Shown: piece after piece, positions 24,556-36,120 of the stretch
Position numbering within the stretch: position 1 is the stretch's first letter
Layout: every line of letters starts with the position of its first letter
Program-made: the position numbers and the translations under genes
Assembly (NCBI GenBank): GCA_028023455.1
Contig: JAQFVV010000558.1
Location: 1-64,000, forward strand
Source: Epiperipatus broadwayi
Lineage: Eukaryota > Onychophora > Udeonychophora > Euonychophora > Peripatidae
DNA length: 64,000 nt
Direction of reading: 5' to 3'
Notes under the pieces: model-generated
What the model was told of the DNA's origin: nothing
Database searches by the model: none
What the model saw: only the letters and a program-made list of their open reading frames with translations

Positions 24556-24639
24556 TATATATATATATATGCAAATTTATAAATAAATATTTAAAAATAC
24601 AGTATTTAAAAGCTTATAAAAAATATATGTATAACCATC

Positions 24640-24690
24640 ACTTAGGAGTGCTTTCAACCAACTTATGGCTTTGTCAACTATCACGTTTAA
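24640..24690 (-). ncRNA. Decayed hammerhead just after the PLE stop region
   Basis: TTGACAA (from CTGACGA by two transitions), stem II AGCC...GGTT, GAAAGCACTCC. The partner at 26735-26775 still has the palindrome AGCGCT followed by C. Predicted inactive. Confidence 0.5.
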
Positions 24691-25775
24691 AATGTCAGCT
24701 TTCCCATAATTCTATGATGTCAACTTTCCCATAATTTTGTGATCTTAATGTTTTCTGCTTGCCTATTAACCAAATGTTGCTTGTATTTACATATCAACAT
24801 CACCTCTTTAATTTTCCTTTTATTATTATTTCTTTCATTTTCCAATATTTTTACATTGTTATAATTAAAATTGAAACCATATATACATGATTTATTATGG
24901 TCATAAAAGACAGAAGCTGATAAATTATCATTATTTTTAAAATTTTGTTTTGTATTTTGAACCCTTTTAAATAACAATAAGTGTTCCTTTGTTTTTTTTT
25001 CCAACGTGCACCTCGATTCACCTATATATCTGTGGGCACATGTCCATTTGTAAATGATACAATTTTTATTTGTAAATAAAGTTTTATTCTTTGAATTGTT
25101 TATTAATTTATTTAATTAGGTGGTGCATAAAATGCAATATCACATATTCCTTTATAAATTTTCGTAATGAAACTTGCCTGTTGATTTGAAATATATGGTA
25201 TTGATATCCACAATTTTTTATCAGAAGAATTAACACTTTTATTATTTTTATATTTATAAGTAAAATTTTTAATAGTATAATAAACAGAATCATAATTGTA
25301 TCCAACTTTTAACAATTTATTATAATAAGTTTCAATATTTTTAGTTTTATCTGATGTATATTTACGAAGGTTATCATTTCTAAATAAAAAGGATTTCAAA
25401 CCTGCCATTTTATGTGACATTGGTACTTTTGATTCATATGGAATATATCCTATTTTTGCTATTGGTTTAAGAGTCATATAGTAATCCAGTTTATCCTTGT
25501 TTCTGGTTATCTTGAGATCTAAAAATTGTATACTCATTAAATTTTCATCTGCTTAATCCATTTTAAGCCATTTATATTATTTAATTCCTTGAACAAATCA
25601 TTAATAGCATTTGGCTTTCCACAAACAAAAACATCATCAACATATCGATTGTATAAAATAATATCTTTCTGATAATGATCCTTTTTTAAAATATTTTCTT
25701 CATATGTAGATATAACAACATTACATATCTGGGCAACTGTAAGAAGTCCCATCGGCCACCCATTATTCATTTTAT

Positions 25776-26845
25776 ATACAATTGATATGTTGATGATGTT
25801 TTTGTTTGTGGAAAGCCAAATGCTATTAATGATTTGTTCAAGGAAATAAATAATATAAAGGACTTAAAGTGGATTGAAACAGATGAAAATTCAATGAGTA
25901 TACAATTTTTAGATCTCAAGATAACCAGAAACAAGGATAAACTGGATTACTATATGACTCAAACCAATAGCAAAAAGAGGATATATTCCATATGAATCAA
26001 AAGTACCAATGTCACATAAAATGGCAGGTTTGACATCTTTTTTATTTAGAAATGATAATCTTTGTAAATATACATCAGATAAAACTAAAAATATTGAAAC
26101 TTATTATAATAAATTGTTAAAAGTTGGATACAATTATGATTCTGTTTATTATACTATTAAAAATTTTACTTATAAATATAAAAATAATAAAAGTGTTAAT
26201 TCTTCTGATAAAAAATTGTGGATATCAATACCATATATTTCAAATCAACAGGCAAGTTTCATTAAGAAAATTTATAAAGAAATATGTGATATTGCATTTT
26301 ATGCACCACCTACATTAAATAAATTAATAAACAATTCAAAGGATAAAACTTTATTTACAAATAAAAATTGTATCATTTACAAATGAACATGTGGGTGTGG
26401 CCATGGATATATAAGTGAATCGAGGTGCATGTTGGAAAAAAGAACAAAGGAACACTTACTGTTATTTAAAAGGGTTCAAAATACAAAAAAAATTTAAAAA
26501 TAATGATAATTTATCAGCTTCTGTCTTTTATGACTATAATAAATCACGTATATATGGTTTTGATTTTAATTATAACAACGTAAAAATATTGGAAATTGAA
26601 AGAAATAATAATAAAAGGAAAATTAAAGAGGCAATGTTGATATGTAAATACAAGCAACATTTGGTTAATAGGCAAGGAGCAAACATTAAGATCACAGAAT
26701 TATGGGAAAGCTGACATTTTAAACGTAATAGTTGTCAAAGCCACAAGTTGGTTGAAAGCGCTCCTAAGTGACGGTTATACATATATATTTTTATAAGCTT
26801 TTAAATACTGTATTTTTAAATATTTATTTATAAATTTGCGTATAT
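25776..26845 (+). mobile_element. Penelope-like element, plus copy of the head-to-head pair
   Basis: The plus strand begins at YVDDVFVCGKPNAIND (about 25787) and runs collinear with the minus copy: QFLDLKITRNKDK, MSHKMAGLTSFLF (26009 on), YISNQQASFIKKIYKEI, a broken GIY-YIG segment (CGCGHGYISESRC after a stop at 26384), KRTKEHLLL, and the tail ending ELWES-stop at 26714. The 3' UTR matches the minus copy to about 26845. Frameshifts near 25960 and 26480. The two copies are highly similar but point away from a shared 5' truncation point. Confidence 0.8.
26735..26780 (+). ncRNA. Decayed hammerhead after the PLE plus copy
   Basis: TTGTCAA, stem II AGCC...GGTT, GAAA then GCGCTCC. Helix III palindrome AGCGCT followed by C. 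The core 5' box is mutated. Confidence 0.5.
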
Positions 26846-27540
26846 TATTTTGAAGAAATACAGACATTGATTTATAATATATATATACACATACATAAGG
26901 CAAAGATGTTTTTAAGCACCTGAATAAAGGTAAAGATACCTATTTTTCTTACAATATATTTACTGTGGTTTTAAATATAAAAAACATTATATAAATATTT
27001 ATTTATACTTTGATTCCAAAGTATGTTGTAAGCATTTTGAAAATTGTTTTTAATTCGAGTGTTAGTAAGTGAAAAACTTTCTCTTTTGTTTTGCAAACTA
27101 ATAGAAGCTTTCATTTTTAAAGTTGAAAAACTGTGATTTTTTTTTATCACAGCAAACTTATCAATTAAGTAAATTTTAAGTAATCGAAATCAATATTTAA
27201 TTAAATTTTATATTTTAGATTGTTGTATGCGTCACAAAAGTCATCAATATATTTAAAAAAAAAAAAAAAGCCATTATTTAAAAAAATAAAATCATATTTT
27301 CAAATAATTTGTATTGATTACTTTGAAATTTTATGAAATATCCATCTGGTTCTATTTCTATAATATTTGTGTTTAGGAGTTTTCAAAGTTTAAAATTATT
27401 AGATTAGTGTTTCTTTGTATATATAAGTGAAAATATGTTTGTTTATAAGCAATTAGGATCTTTAACACTTCTTGTTTATGTAAGTCTCATTTTCAATACA
27501 TTTAACAGCTTTACAACTTACAGTTGCTTTATTCAAACTT
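26846..27540. other. AT-rich sequence, no gene seen
   Basis: Nothing recognised apart from A-runs. Confidence 0.5.
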
Positions 27541-27559
27541 TGTTTCACAAGATGGCGCT

Positions 27560-28130
27560 GCTGAAATTAATTCAACATTAGAGACCAGAAAAGTGGCTGG
27601 AATTAAATAAAGCAATTGAAAATGAAGAGCTTGGGGTATTAGCAGTAGTGGAAACTCATCTAAAAAAAGAAAAACCTATTATGGAAGAGGTGTTATGGCA
27701 GGGTATAAATAAAAAACAAAAAGAAAAAAGAGGTGGTGGTATAGGTGTTATATCGAAAAAATATTTAAATATTGTTAAATGTCAAGAGCATTTGTGGTTT
27801 GAAATAAGGTTGGGTAAACAAGAATGGATGGTGGCTGTAGTGTATATAGCCGTTGGATATAGTCAAACTGTAATGAGGATGGAACAGTAGTATATATGAA
27901 TGCCTAGTTAAGGGTATACAGAGTTTTAAAGAAAATGGAAAGAGAATAATGGTTATAGGGGATATGAATGGACATATTGAAGAAATTGATGATGTAGATA
28001 ATAAGAATGGTCAGTTTTTGAAAGAATTTTATCAAAGAGTGAATTTGAGCATTGGGAATTTATCAAATATTTATGAGGGACACTACACATGGTTTATGAA
28101 TAATATATTTCACACAATAGATTAAGTATT
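27560..28130 (+). pseudogene. LINE endonuclease domain (broken)
   Basis: The frame through 27890 reads ELGVLAVVETHLKKEK...GGGIGVISKKYL...WMVAVVYIAVGY, typical of the EEP fold that nicks target DNA. It continues in another frame as MVIGDMNGHIEEID and YTWFMNNIFHTID, with a TAA in place of the Tyr or Ser codon of the final box. A frameshift near 27888 and this stop make it inactive. Confidence 0.72.
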
Positions 28131-28679
28131 GGTAGAGAAAGAGGGAATATATAAAATACAGAAAATTAAGGTGTTTGATAATGAAGAGAGAGGACGTAAT
28201 AGTGATATTGTAATAGAAATGGTTAGTAATGTTATGGAGGATAGAAATAAAGGTAGAAACAATAGTGAAAGATGTGGATGGAGAGTGAATGATAAGAATA
28301 AGTTGGAAGAGTATAAAATAAAAGTTGAAGAAACCATGGAACAGTTGGTTGGGGATGAGTATAAGGATTGGTGTGGAGAAATAGAAAAAGTTGGAAAATA
28401 GGGTTTTAGTTGAGAATATGCAGAAGAATAAAAGTAATAAAAGAATGAGAGTTAGTAAAAGTGTAAAAGATAGGAAAGAAGCATGCAGAGAATATAAGTG
28501 TGCTATTAGGAACAAAGAGAGTGAAAACTATATTAATGTTAAATGGGGAAAGTACTTAGAAAAGAAAAAGTTGGCTAAAATGGATAATTATAGACAGAGG
28601 ATGAAGTTGAATAGTAAATTGTTGGAGGATATTAATAAAAGTGGAAGAGATGGGAGTAAAAAATTTTGACATTAAAAGG

Positions 28680-29660
28680 AGAAATGTAGGGAAAAGAGAG
28701 ATAGTATTAATAGATAATGAGGGAATAGAGTGTAGCTCTAGAGAAGAGTTAGAGAGAATCTTAAATAAATATATAATGGATATATAAAATATTTTAGATG
28801 TGAAGGACTTAATGATAGAAAACATGAAAGCATTTAGTAATGGGAATATTAGGTTCACAAAAAATGAACTGAATGAGCCAGGGAAGAGATTGAAAAGCAG
28901 AAAGGTGAGAGGTTTAGATGGGTGGGCAGCAGAGATGGTAATGAATTTAGGGCATAGAGCAAAAGCAAAGTTATTATCATGTTTTAATAAGATGGCACAG
29001 AAGGAATACAAGAATAATATTATTATTTAAAGGAATAGGCAAGGATCATAGAAAGTTAAATAATTATAGACCGATAGTGGTAACATCAGTTTTATATAAA
29101 GTTTTCTCATATATGCTAGCTGGAAGAGTTGTAAAATGGATGGAAGTGAATAATGTAGTGGGAGAAATGCAAGGAGGTTTTAGGTCAGATAGGCATATAG
29201 GAGATAGTTTGTTTGTAGTTACACAACTTATGGAGATGAGTAGGAATTCAGGTAGATTGTTATATATGAGTTTTATAGATATAGAAAAAGCATATGATAG
29301 AGTAAATAAAAATATATTATGGGTAAGGTTAGCAAATTTGGGAATGGTTGAAGCTTTAGTAGATATTATTAAGAAATTATATGAAAATAATTATTATGCT
29401 TACCAATTAGGGGATATAGAATCAGTTAAAGTTAAAAATGGAGTGGGATTAAGGCAAGGATGCCCTATGTCACCTATTTTGATTTTGTTGTATTTGAGTG
29501 AAATGGAAAAGGCAATAGAAAAACTAGGAAGAGGGATAGAGATACCATTAATAGGTGGCAATAGAGTATATACTTTGTCGGGTCTTTTTTTGTGGATGAT
29601 ATCTTTTTGTGTGCAGAAAGATGAGAAGATATTGAAATTATGTTGAGGACATGTGCAAGG
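28680..29660 (+). pseudogene. LINE reverse transcriptase palm (broken)
   Basis: KVRGLDGWAAEMVMNLG, then KLNNYRPIVVTSVLYKVFSYML, EMQGGFRSDRH, MSFIDIEKAYDRVNK, NGVGLRQGCPMSPI and, after a shift near 29585, FVDDIFLCAE. These are the standard RT boxes in order with the aspartates present. The frame is interrupted at about 29030 and 29585. It would need several repairs to encode protein, so it is presumed dead. Confidence 0.75.
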
Positions 29661-30959
29661 GTGAGTAAAGAGATGGGGATTAAATTTAGTGAAGAAAAAT
29701 CAAATATAATGATGGTTAATACTGGGGAAAGATAAGATCTAGAATTTTCAATGGCAGATATAAAGTTAAGTGTGGTGGACAGATATGGGTAATTGGGAAT
29801 CATCTTATGTAATCAGGAAAATTGATTGGATGAATGGGAGAAAAAATTGGTAAATGAAGCAAAGAAAAGAAAGGGTTTGGTAAAGAAATTAACAGTATTT
29901 TCATATAATAAATATGATGTAGCTAGAATTGTATGGAAGGGAGTTGCAGTAGCAAAGTTAACATATAGTAATGATGCATTATGTGTTAGTAAAAGGTTTT
30001 ATATTATTTAGAGAAAGTACAAAGGGAAGTAGGAAGACATGCATTAGATGCAGAGATATGGACAGCAAATGAGGCAATTCAATGAGAAATGGGATGGTCA
30101 AGTTTTTATATGAGAGATGCAAAAGGTAAAATAAAAATGTTTGGTAGGTTGCAGTTTATGGATAGTAAAATAATAGCCAAAATAGTGTTTAATTGGGTTA
30201 TGAGTAAAGGGCAGGTAACAAGAGGATAAGAAAGGTAATGTGTTATGCAAAAGTTTTGTATAAAGAATTTATATCAGTATACTTGTATAAAGAATGAGAT
30301 GATTGTGTTAGGAGGATTGTTGTGTGTTATAATGGTAAGGAATGAGATAAAAGAATAGAAGCATTAATAAAAAATAGAGATTTGGAGAGATGGAGAACTA
30401 GTATGGAGAGTAAAAAGAGTAAGGAAAGTAGTTTATTGTTTAAGGCTCGAATGGGATCTTTAGCAACAAGAGAATATACATGTAAATGGAAAATTATGGG
30501 TGATTTAGTGTGCAAATTGTATAAGGAAGGTATAGAAAATATTAGGCATCTGTTGATTGTATGTAAATGCTTGAAATCAGAAAGGGTACAGATAATGAAG
30601 TTATGGGAGATTAGATATGAACAAAGTGATTATACAGAAAGTGAGTTATTGGTTTTTATGCTAGTGTTGTGAAAAGATAAGGGGAATTTAGATATACAGG
30701 CCATAGAGTTGACAAAGATCATGTTGTGGAAATGGGATGGGGCAGAATATGGGAAGACTTAGAGTGGGGAATGGAAAATAAAGTGGCTAACAGGTTTATC
30801 TAGGCATAATTGCTGAGATATTCTTGAATTCATTTAAGAAAAAGCCAAAATACATCACATCACATTTAATGTTAGTGATAGTAATGTGCAACTGGTTCTA
30901 ATTTAGGCATATAAAAAGCTAATCAAATTTATATTCTATCGTATATTCTTTATTACATA

Positions 30960-31170
30960 CTCTGTGAGGTTTTGTGCAGTTGGTAGAGCATAGGTCTTAG
31001 GAATGGAAGGTCCTAGTCAATATTCAGATCTTAAATTTAGAAGTATTTTGAAGCAATTTAAAGTTGTAAATATTAATTGTTAAGCGCAATGTCAGCATGT
31101 AATATTTATATAAGGCTATAACCTTAGACAACATTAGTACATGCGCCTTGGGTGCTTAATTTTATTTTAA
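30960..31170 (+). mobile_element. tRNA-derived SINE remnant
   Basis: The head resembles a tRNA 5' half: TGTGCAGTTGGTAGAGC matches a pol III A box plus D arm. It is followed by a poor anticodon/T region (TCAATATTCAGATC for the B box). About 130 bp downstream, TGCGCCTTGGGTGCTTAA looks like the conserved tail of some invertebrate SINEs. No sharp ends or duplication identified. Confidence 0.5.
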
Positions 31171-32970
31171 AAAATTAATAAAAATTAATGTTTTATTTAA
31201 AGAAATATTCTGTTTGTTATAATAATAATATTATGACAACCATTATCAATGTCAATAATAAGAAAAAAATATTTTTAATTTATTTTATTTATTTTGTATA
31301 TGTGAAAACTATTATTAAATTAATTTCTTTTAAGTAAAATGAATATTTTGACTATCAAAGAAAATTAAACTAAAAATAACATAATATTTATCTTTTAGAA
31401 ATATGAAGTAATAATTAATAGATATAATGGAAAACAGAATTTCATAGCATACATGCACACAAATATAATAGAAACTTGTATTTCTATTTATTTTCCTTTT
31501 GAGTAAATTAATCTATTTACTTACGTATTTGAATAGCTGTCTTCCTATTGCACTTTTATATGTACTTCTATATATTGACATGAATTAATACATTTAACTA
31601 CACATCTACTGGCATGAATTAGAATTATGAATTATTTTTATATGAATCATAGTAATTTATGAATACTCCAATGATTTTTTTTTAAATCACTGTAAAACTG
31701 CATAAATAATGTATTTATCTTTATTTATAACTAAATTGTAATGATTAAAAACTTGTTATTCAGTTACAATATAATATTTTTAATACCAATTTGCTTACAA
31801 ATTAAAAATGTTCTCCCCCCCACCCCCTTTTTTACATTTACTTCATATAATTTTTATGTGAAAATAATAATAAAAACAAATTAAACAAATGTTGCCTATG
31901 GATATGTATCATAACATTTTGTTTCTATATTTTTGCAATTTATTTCTGTATAACCAGCATATAAATACTTGTTTGTTAAGAGAATAAATATTATTATTAA
32001 TTGCAATATTGGTTTGTGCTCAAACAATAAGTCAAAGCAGTACAATATTAATTATAGATACATAGATTATTAAATATTTACAAACATTAACTCTATTATC
32101 TAATTAAAAGGTAGTAGTGGAGATAGTGTACTGCCACTGCTATAGATTCCATTTCTGCATAAACATGCAGAAATATCCACAGTAGGGTCCCAAAAGCAGC
32201 AATGCTTGTTCCAGCCGCTAGGTGTCCCTGGATCAATTCATTTTTCTTTTAAAAAATATATTTAATCTAATGTTTTCCTATCCTCAGTACTTACTTATTC
32301 AGGACCCTGATAGTCAAAGTGATTAGCTTTTATTTTCTTAGAATATTTCCCCTTTCTCATTATGTTTTTAAAATCCTTTTATTATCTAGTTTCTTATCAG
32401 GTTAGTCTCAAAACGTCATAGTTTATAATCCAATGATGTATTAATTATTACTATTATATGTGATTTGTCCTCTGAAATATACTACACTAGATGTTGTTTA
32501 GTAAATAATCTGAATCTGAAACTCATTGTTTAATAAATATTAGTTAAAAATATCACTCTCATATTTCATTTTTCTTTTAAAAAATATATTTCAATCACAT
32601 GAAAACATATATCTATATATGATCATCTGAATTTGTGAATTAATTGGCAAGAAGATCAAACAGAGCTTCTACTATTTCAAAAGTTTGGATATATCCTATT
32701 ACATAACTGCTTTTTATTTCCATAAAAAATCTGAGTATTTTTGTACTTTTCTATTTTTATTAAAATGTTAATTGTCCTCAACTGTTTTTGAGCATGCTAT
32801 TTGTTGTCCATTGACTACATATATCACTAACTTCCTCAATATTCATCTCAGTTGAAGTGAGTTCTCATTTTTGTTGTTATCTACCATTTGTTACATTGTT
32901 TATTAATTTTTGTTTTTAATTTAAATGGTGAGAATATATAATTTTGAAGATAGTGGAAATGTTTTCTGTA
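31171..32970. other. AT-rich sequence, no gene seen
   Basis: No frame with recognisable homology. A C-run (CCCCCCCACCCCC) lies near 31815. Confidence 0.5.
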
Positions 32971-32974
32971 ATCA

Positions 32975-33435
32975 TGCAACAAACCCTACATACAATAATG
33001 CCACCTAGTGCAAGCCACAGTGGGTTTGTGCATAAAATCCCCATCTAATTCTCCAATATTCCAGAATAGTTTTTAGATTGTGGCTTTCACTAATAAAGGG
33101 GTCTTAGCTCTGAATGCACCCACATCACAAGATCTAATGCAACCTTCCATCAGCCACCTTTTAGTTAGCTATAAAGCTATTAAACAAAGAAAAACTCTTC
33201 ATGCAGTAGTGTCACCCTGTGCCAGATCCAAAGCTTCTTGTTGATGAAGGTGACAAGCCAGAAACTAGTCTGGGGATATTGGATGAGTAGGCACTAGATA
33301 GGGATTTTATGCACAAGCCTTCTGGCATCCATTGATTACTCTGGTTGGCATAGGGTGTCAATACTCTATGGAGAGTTTTGCCTTGTTTAATAGCAATTAT
33401 GTGCTAGTATAAGAGATGGTGATCATGTGATGTTT
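32975..33435. mobile_element. Family B foldback element, copy 2
   Basis: The left half starts near AATGCCACCTAGTGCAAGCC (minus-oriented unit). The right half carries the plus-oriented hammerhead-like block: TTGATGA (33241-33247; C3 is T), a weak stem II, GAAA (33261-33264), the palindrome ACTAGT, C, then TGGGGATATTGGATGAG. The end TTTTGCCTTGTTTAATAGCA is shared with the copies at 58.2 and 63.8 kb. Non-coding. Confidence 0.62.
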
Positions 33436-33659
33436 AGTGGGTTTACCTATAAAATAAAATAAAATAAAAACAATGTTTTCACTCCAACTTATTTGCTTGC
33501 ATAGTCATGTAGATCTGAACCCAGATCAGTATTTATACATTTTGGTGTCATGGGTTCTTTAATAACCATAGTTACCATCATCACTTGATCAGGAATCATA
33601 TTAAACCATTAAACATTACACGACCACCCTTTCATATGCTTATATAAGCTGTTAAAAAA

Positions 33660-34025
33660 TGAAAAACTTGCAATACAATACTGCCACCCAGTGCCAGCCA
33701 CAGTGAAAAATGGATGCAAGAAGTTTTGCGCACAAAATCCCTATCTAGTGCCAGCTCATCCAATATCTCCAGACTAGTTTCTATTTTGTGGCTTTCATCA
33801 GTGAGAAGTCTTGTATCTGAGAATACTGCATTTAGATTTTAGAATCTAATACAATCCTCCAGAAGTTCAGTATCTATACATTTTGGACTCATAGCTTTAT
33901 AGTTAACTAAAAAGATAAAAAATGGCTGCTGGAGGGTTGCATTAGATCCTAAAATTTAGGTGCAGTGCTCTTAGATCCAAGATTTCCTACTGATGAAAGC
34001 CACAAGATAGATAGTTAGGATATTG
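33660..34025. mobile_element. Family B foldback element, copy 3
   Basis: Minus-strand and plus-strand half-units in inverted orientation. The plus-strand motif (CTGATGA 33990-33996) has GAAA changed to GATA and is truncated soon after. The minus-strand motif keeps an intact core (separate entry). The middle shares AAAAATGGCTGCTGGAGGGT with the copies at 17.7 and 55.2 kb. Confidence 0.62.
33755..33826 (-). ncRNA. Hammerhead motif, family B copy 3, core intact
   Basis: CTGATGA (33801-33795), a weak stem II around AAGCCACAAAATA, GAAA (33781-33778), helix III palindrome ACTAGT, C. Stem I inner pairs TTCTCA with TGGAGA, and the outer strand ATATTGGATGAG follows, as in other family B copies. Stem II is poor, so activity is doubtful. 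Confidence 0.58.
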
Positions 34026-34279
34026 GATAAATCATTTTTTGTTTTATGTGAACAAGTTTTAATTTATTTGATCATAATTTGTATAATTGTGAATGAGATT
34101 ATTTACATGTTGGAATTAATGTGTATTCAACTCTTTATGTAGAGGATAATCTTTAGTCTAATGAATGACTAATAAAAATTATTAATGTACTTTCATTGAG
34201 TAGTTTGAGTGAAAATTGTAAGGGCAGTAAATTTGACACTTAGCAATTATAATATACTAATTGGTTAAATATATATACT

Positions 34280-34420
34280 GAGAAAGAATAAAGATATCTG
34301 TAAGAGCTTGTGATCTGGTCCAGCTGATGAGTGCTGGTTCAGCATGAAATGTGCATCTAGGAAATCACATCTTTTTCACATCTTTGGTCATATGTTTATA
34401 TTTATACCTTTACCCATGGT
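34280..34420 (+). mobile_element. Solo family A hammerhead repeat fragment
   Basis: A short stretch matching the ribozyme part of family A and the following TTTTTCACATCTTTGGTCATATGT, without a second unit nearby. No coding sequence. Confidence 0.6.
34308..34372 (+). ncRNA. Type I hammerhead ribozyme, solo copy, core intact
   Basis: CTGATGA 34324-34330; stem II GTGCTG-GTT-CAGCAT (six pairs with one G.U); GAAA 34346-34349. Helix III stretch ATGTGCAT is near-palindromic; predicted cleavage follows C34357. Stem I outer pairs GTGAT (34310-34314) with ATCAC (34364-34368). The inner part CCAG/TAGG has one A.A mismatch. The core is intact although the flanks are diverged from 21.7 kb. Confidence 0.75.
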
Positions 34421-35170
34421 GTTAAAAGTGGAAAGAAACCACTTCTTATTTATTTTCCATGAGAATGATGTAATACTACAGAAATATTATTCATTAAGTG
34501 GATAATCTCTAGTCTAATGAATGATTAATAAAAATTATTATCATTTGATTTTGCTTGGAACAAAAAAAGACATTTTAATAACAGCCATTTAAAAACCAAC
34601 TACTAATCTTTACCTTTGACTTTTACCCTAGCATGCTACATAAAGATGACTAGAAAGAAAATAATGCATAAATCATTGTACAAATGTATGCTTATGAGAA
34701 AGAAAGGTACTACGGATGTATGTACTCACACAAATTATCAAGTGTAATTTTCTGAACTTTGTTATTAAAAGTAAAATAATTTTAAAACGTTTAAATGGAT
34801 TTTCAATGTCTCTTGGATTTATTCGTTTTTTTCATAGGTCATTAATATAATTTTTCTTAATGTGGTGTATTCATGGGATTAATTAATCTTATTAAGGGAA
34901 AGATTAATATTTTTTATCTAACTGCAATTAAAACATCAGTATAAATCTTACCTTTTATTACATTTCATAAGAAAGAACACATTTAAACTTGCTTAAGGCA
35001 TCTGTCTTAAAAATCCTCTTGATATTTAATAAAATTAAACATTGGACCATCTATACAAATATTTGAAGATGACAGCCATTTAATTAACTATTTTTTGAAA
35101 TATTGTATATAGTGTTAGCTGTAATATTTTGTATGTAAATGTTTAATTATTTTTAATGTACTAAAAGCTG
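34421..35170. other. AT-rich sequence, no gene seen
   Basis: Nothing recognised. The block AGGATAATCTTTAGTCTAAT (34142-34161) recurs in diverged form at 34499-34518. Confidence 0.5.
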
Positions 35171-35285
35171 CTGCTGCCTCTTCTTCTTCCTCTTCATCAT
35201 CATCATCATCATCTTATTATTATTATTATTATTATTATTATTGTTGTTGTTGTTGTTGTTGTTATTATCATTATTATTATTATTA
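35171..35285. repeat. Compound trinucleotide microsatellite
   Basis: CTT/TCA, then ATT, TTG and ATT triplet runs in succession. Confidence 0.9.
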
Positions 35286-35494
35286 CATTCAAATATCAAC
35301 CTTTCAAGCTAATTGTGCATACGCTTTTGCGAGTTTTAATACAATTGTAAACATGCCCTATATAAAAATAAATGCTTATTTACATATTATTATTATTATA
35401 ATTTTAAAGCACAAATCAGCACATAACAGCAGAGCTTTTTCAAATTAAATCACAATTTATTATAAACTTAATATAAATTATAATACATAACAAT

Positions 35495-35545
35495 TAGTGC
35501 CTGAGCGCTTTCAAGAGAACTTAGCTCTCATAATCATGGGCAACA
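35495..35545 (-). ncRNA. Degenerate hammerhead-like block after a PLE
   Basis: Minus strand: ATTATGA in the CTGANGA position, stem II GAGA...TCTC, GAAA, then the palindrome AGCGCT and C. A near-identical layout occurs at 62385-62430. The 5' core box differs at two conserved bases, so it is a homologue and not a predicted active ribozyme. Confidence 0.42.
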
Positions 35546-35927
35546 AAGAGTAAGCATAACCAGGTTGTTATATGCAAATATATGCAGATACATGTAAATT
35601 AATTGAACTATACACATAAATCTAATTAATCCATTTCTTAGAAATTTTATAACACACATCTTTCCTATTTATAGCTTTATCGTCCATGGCAATAAAATAT
35701 GCTTCCTTAACCTTTCTCTTAACATCATTTCTTTCTCTACAAACTATTCTTGGATTGTCAGGTTCACATGCATGACCAGCTGATTTCTGATGCATTGCGA
35801 ATATTGAGTTGCAAGTTGGGTCTGCTTGGGCCTTGTTGTAAGAATATCTGTGCTGGGACAATCTTGTTGAGAGGGTTGCTTTCTTTTCTCCATAGTATGA
35901 TGCCATGCAATTATTTTTGGGCATGAA

Positions 35928-36067
<140 letters not shown>

Positions 36068-36120
36068 AACAATAATGGAAAGGTTTGCTAATTGGCATTT
36101 CGTAATGAGTCTGTCTCTCC

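Larger units (their letters stand above)
24490..25775 (-). mobile_element. Penelope-like element, minus copy of a head-to-head pair
   Basis: The minus strand encodes, from 25770 down: GWPMGLLTVAQ (RT box before the catalytic aspartates), NRYVDDVFVCGK (YVDD catalytic motif), QFLDLKITRNKDK, SKVPMSHKMAG, then the linker through WISIPYISNQQASF. The GIY-YIG part survives up to KKTKEHLLLFKRVQ, and the tail ends KLWES-stop at 24720. Frames break near 25540, 25110 and 25010. The RT fingers and N-terminus are missing. Downstream lie two hammerhead-like relics. Confidence 0.8.
27541..30810 (+). mobile_element. Non-LTR retrotransposon (EN-RT LINE), nearly full length but decayed
   Basis: Domains in order: an APE-type endonuclease with VVETHL (27640, catalytic Glu), VIGDMNGH (27960) and HTID-stop-VL (28115); a linker; RT with GLDGWAAEMV (28910), SFIDIEKAYDRV (29270), GLRQGCPMSP (29450) and FVDDIFLCAE (29590, after a +1 shift); a thumb-like part including SYNKYDVARIVWK; and a C-terminal zinc-finger-like CKLYKEGIENIRHLLIVC (30520), in which one cysteine is Tyr. 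Multiple stops and frameshifts. The clade is unresolved, perhaps the I/CR1/Jockey grade. No clear ORF1 was seen. Confidence 0.8.

Noticed and set aside
28063-29011. Long minus-strand frames opposite the LINE
   Set aside because: Antisense shadows of purine-rich LINE coding sequence (Ser/Leu/Phe-rich, no motifs).
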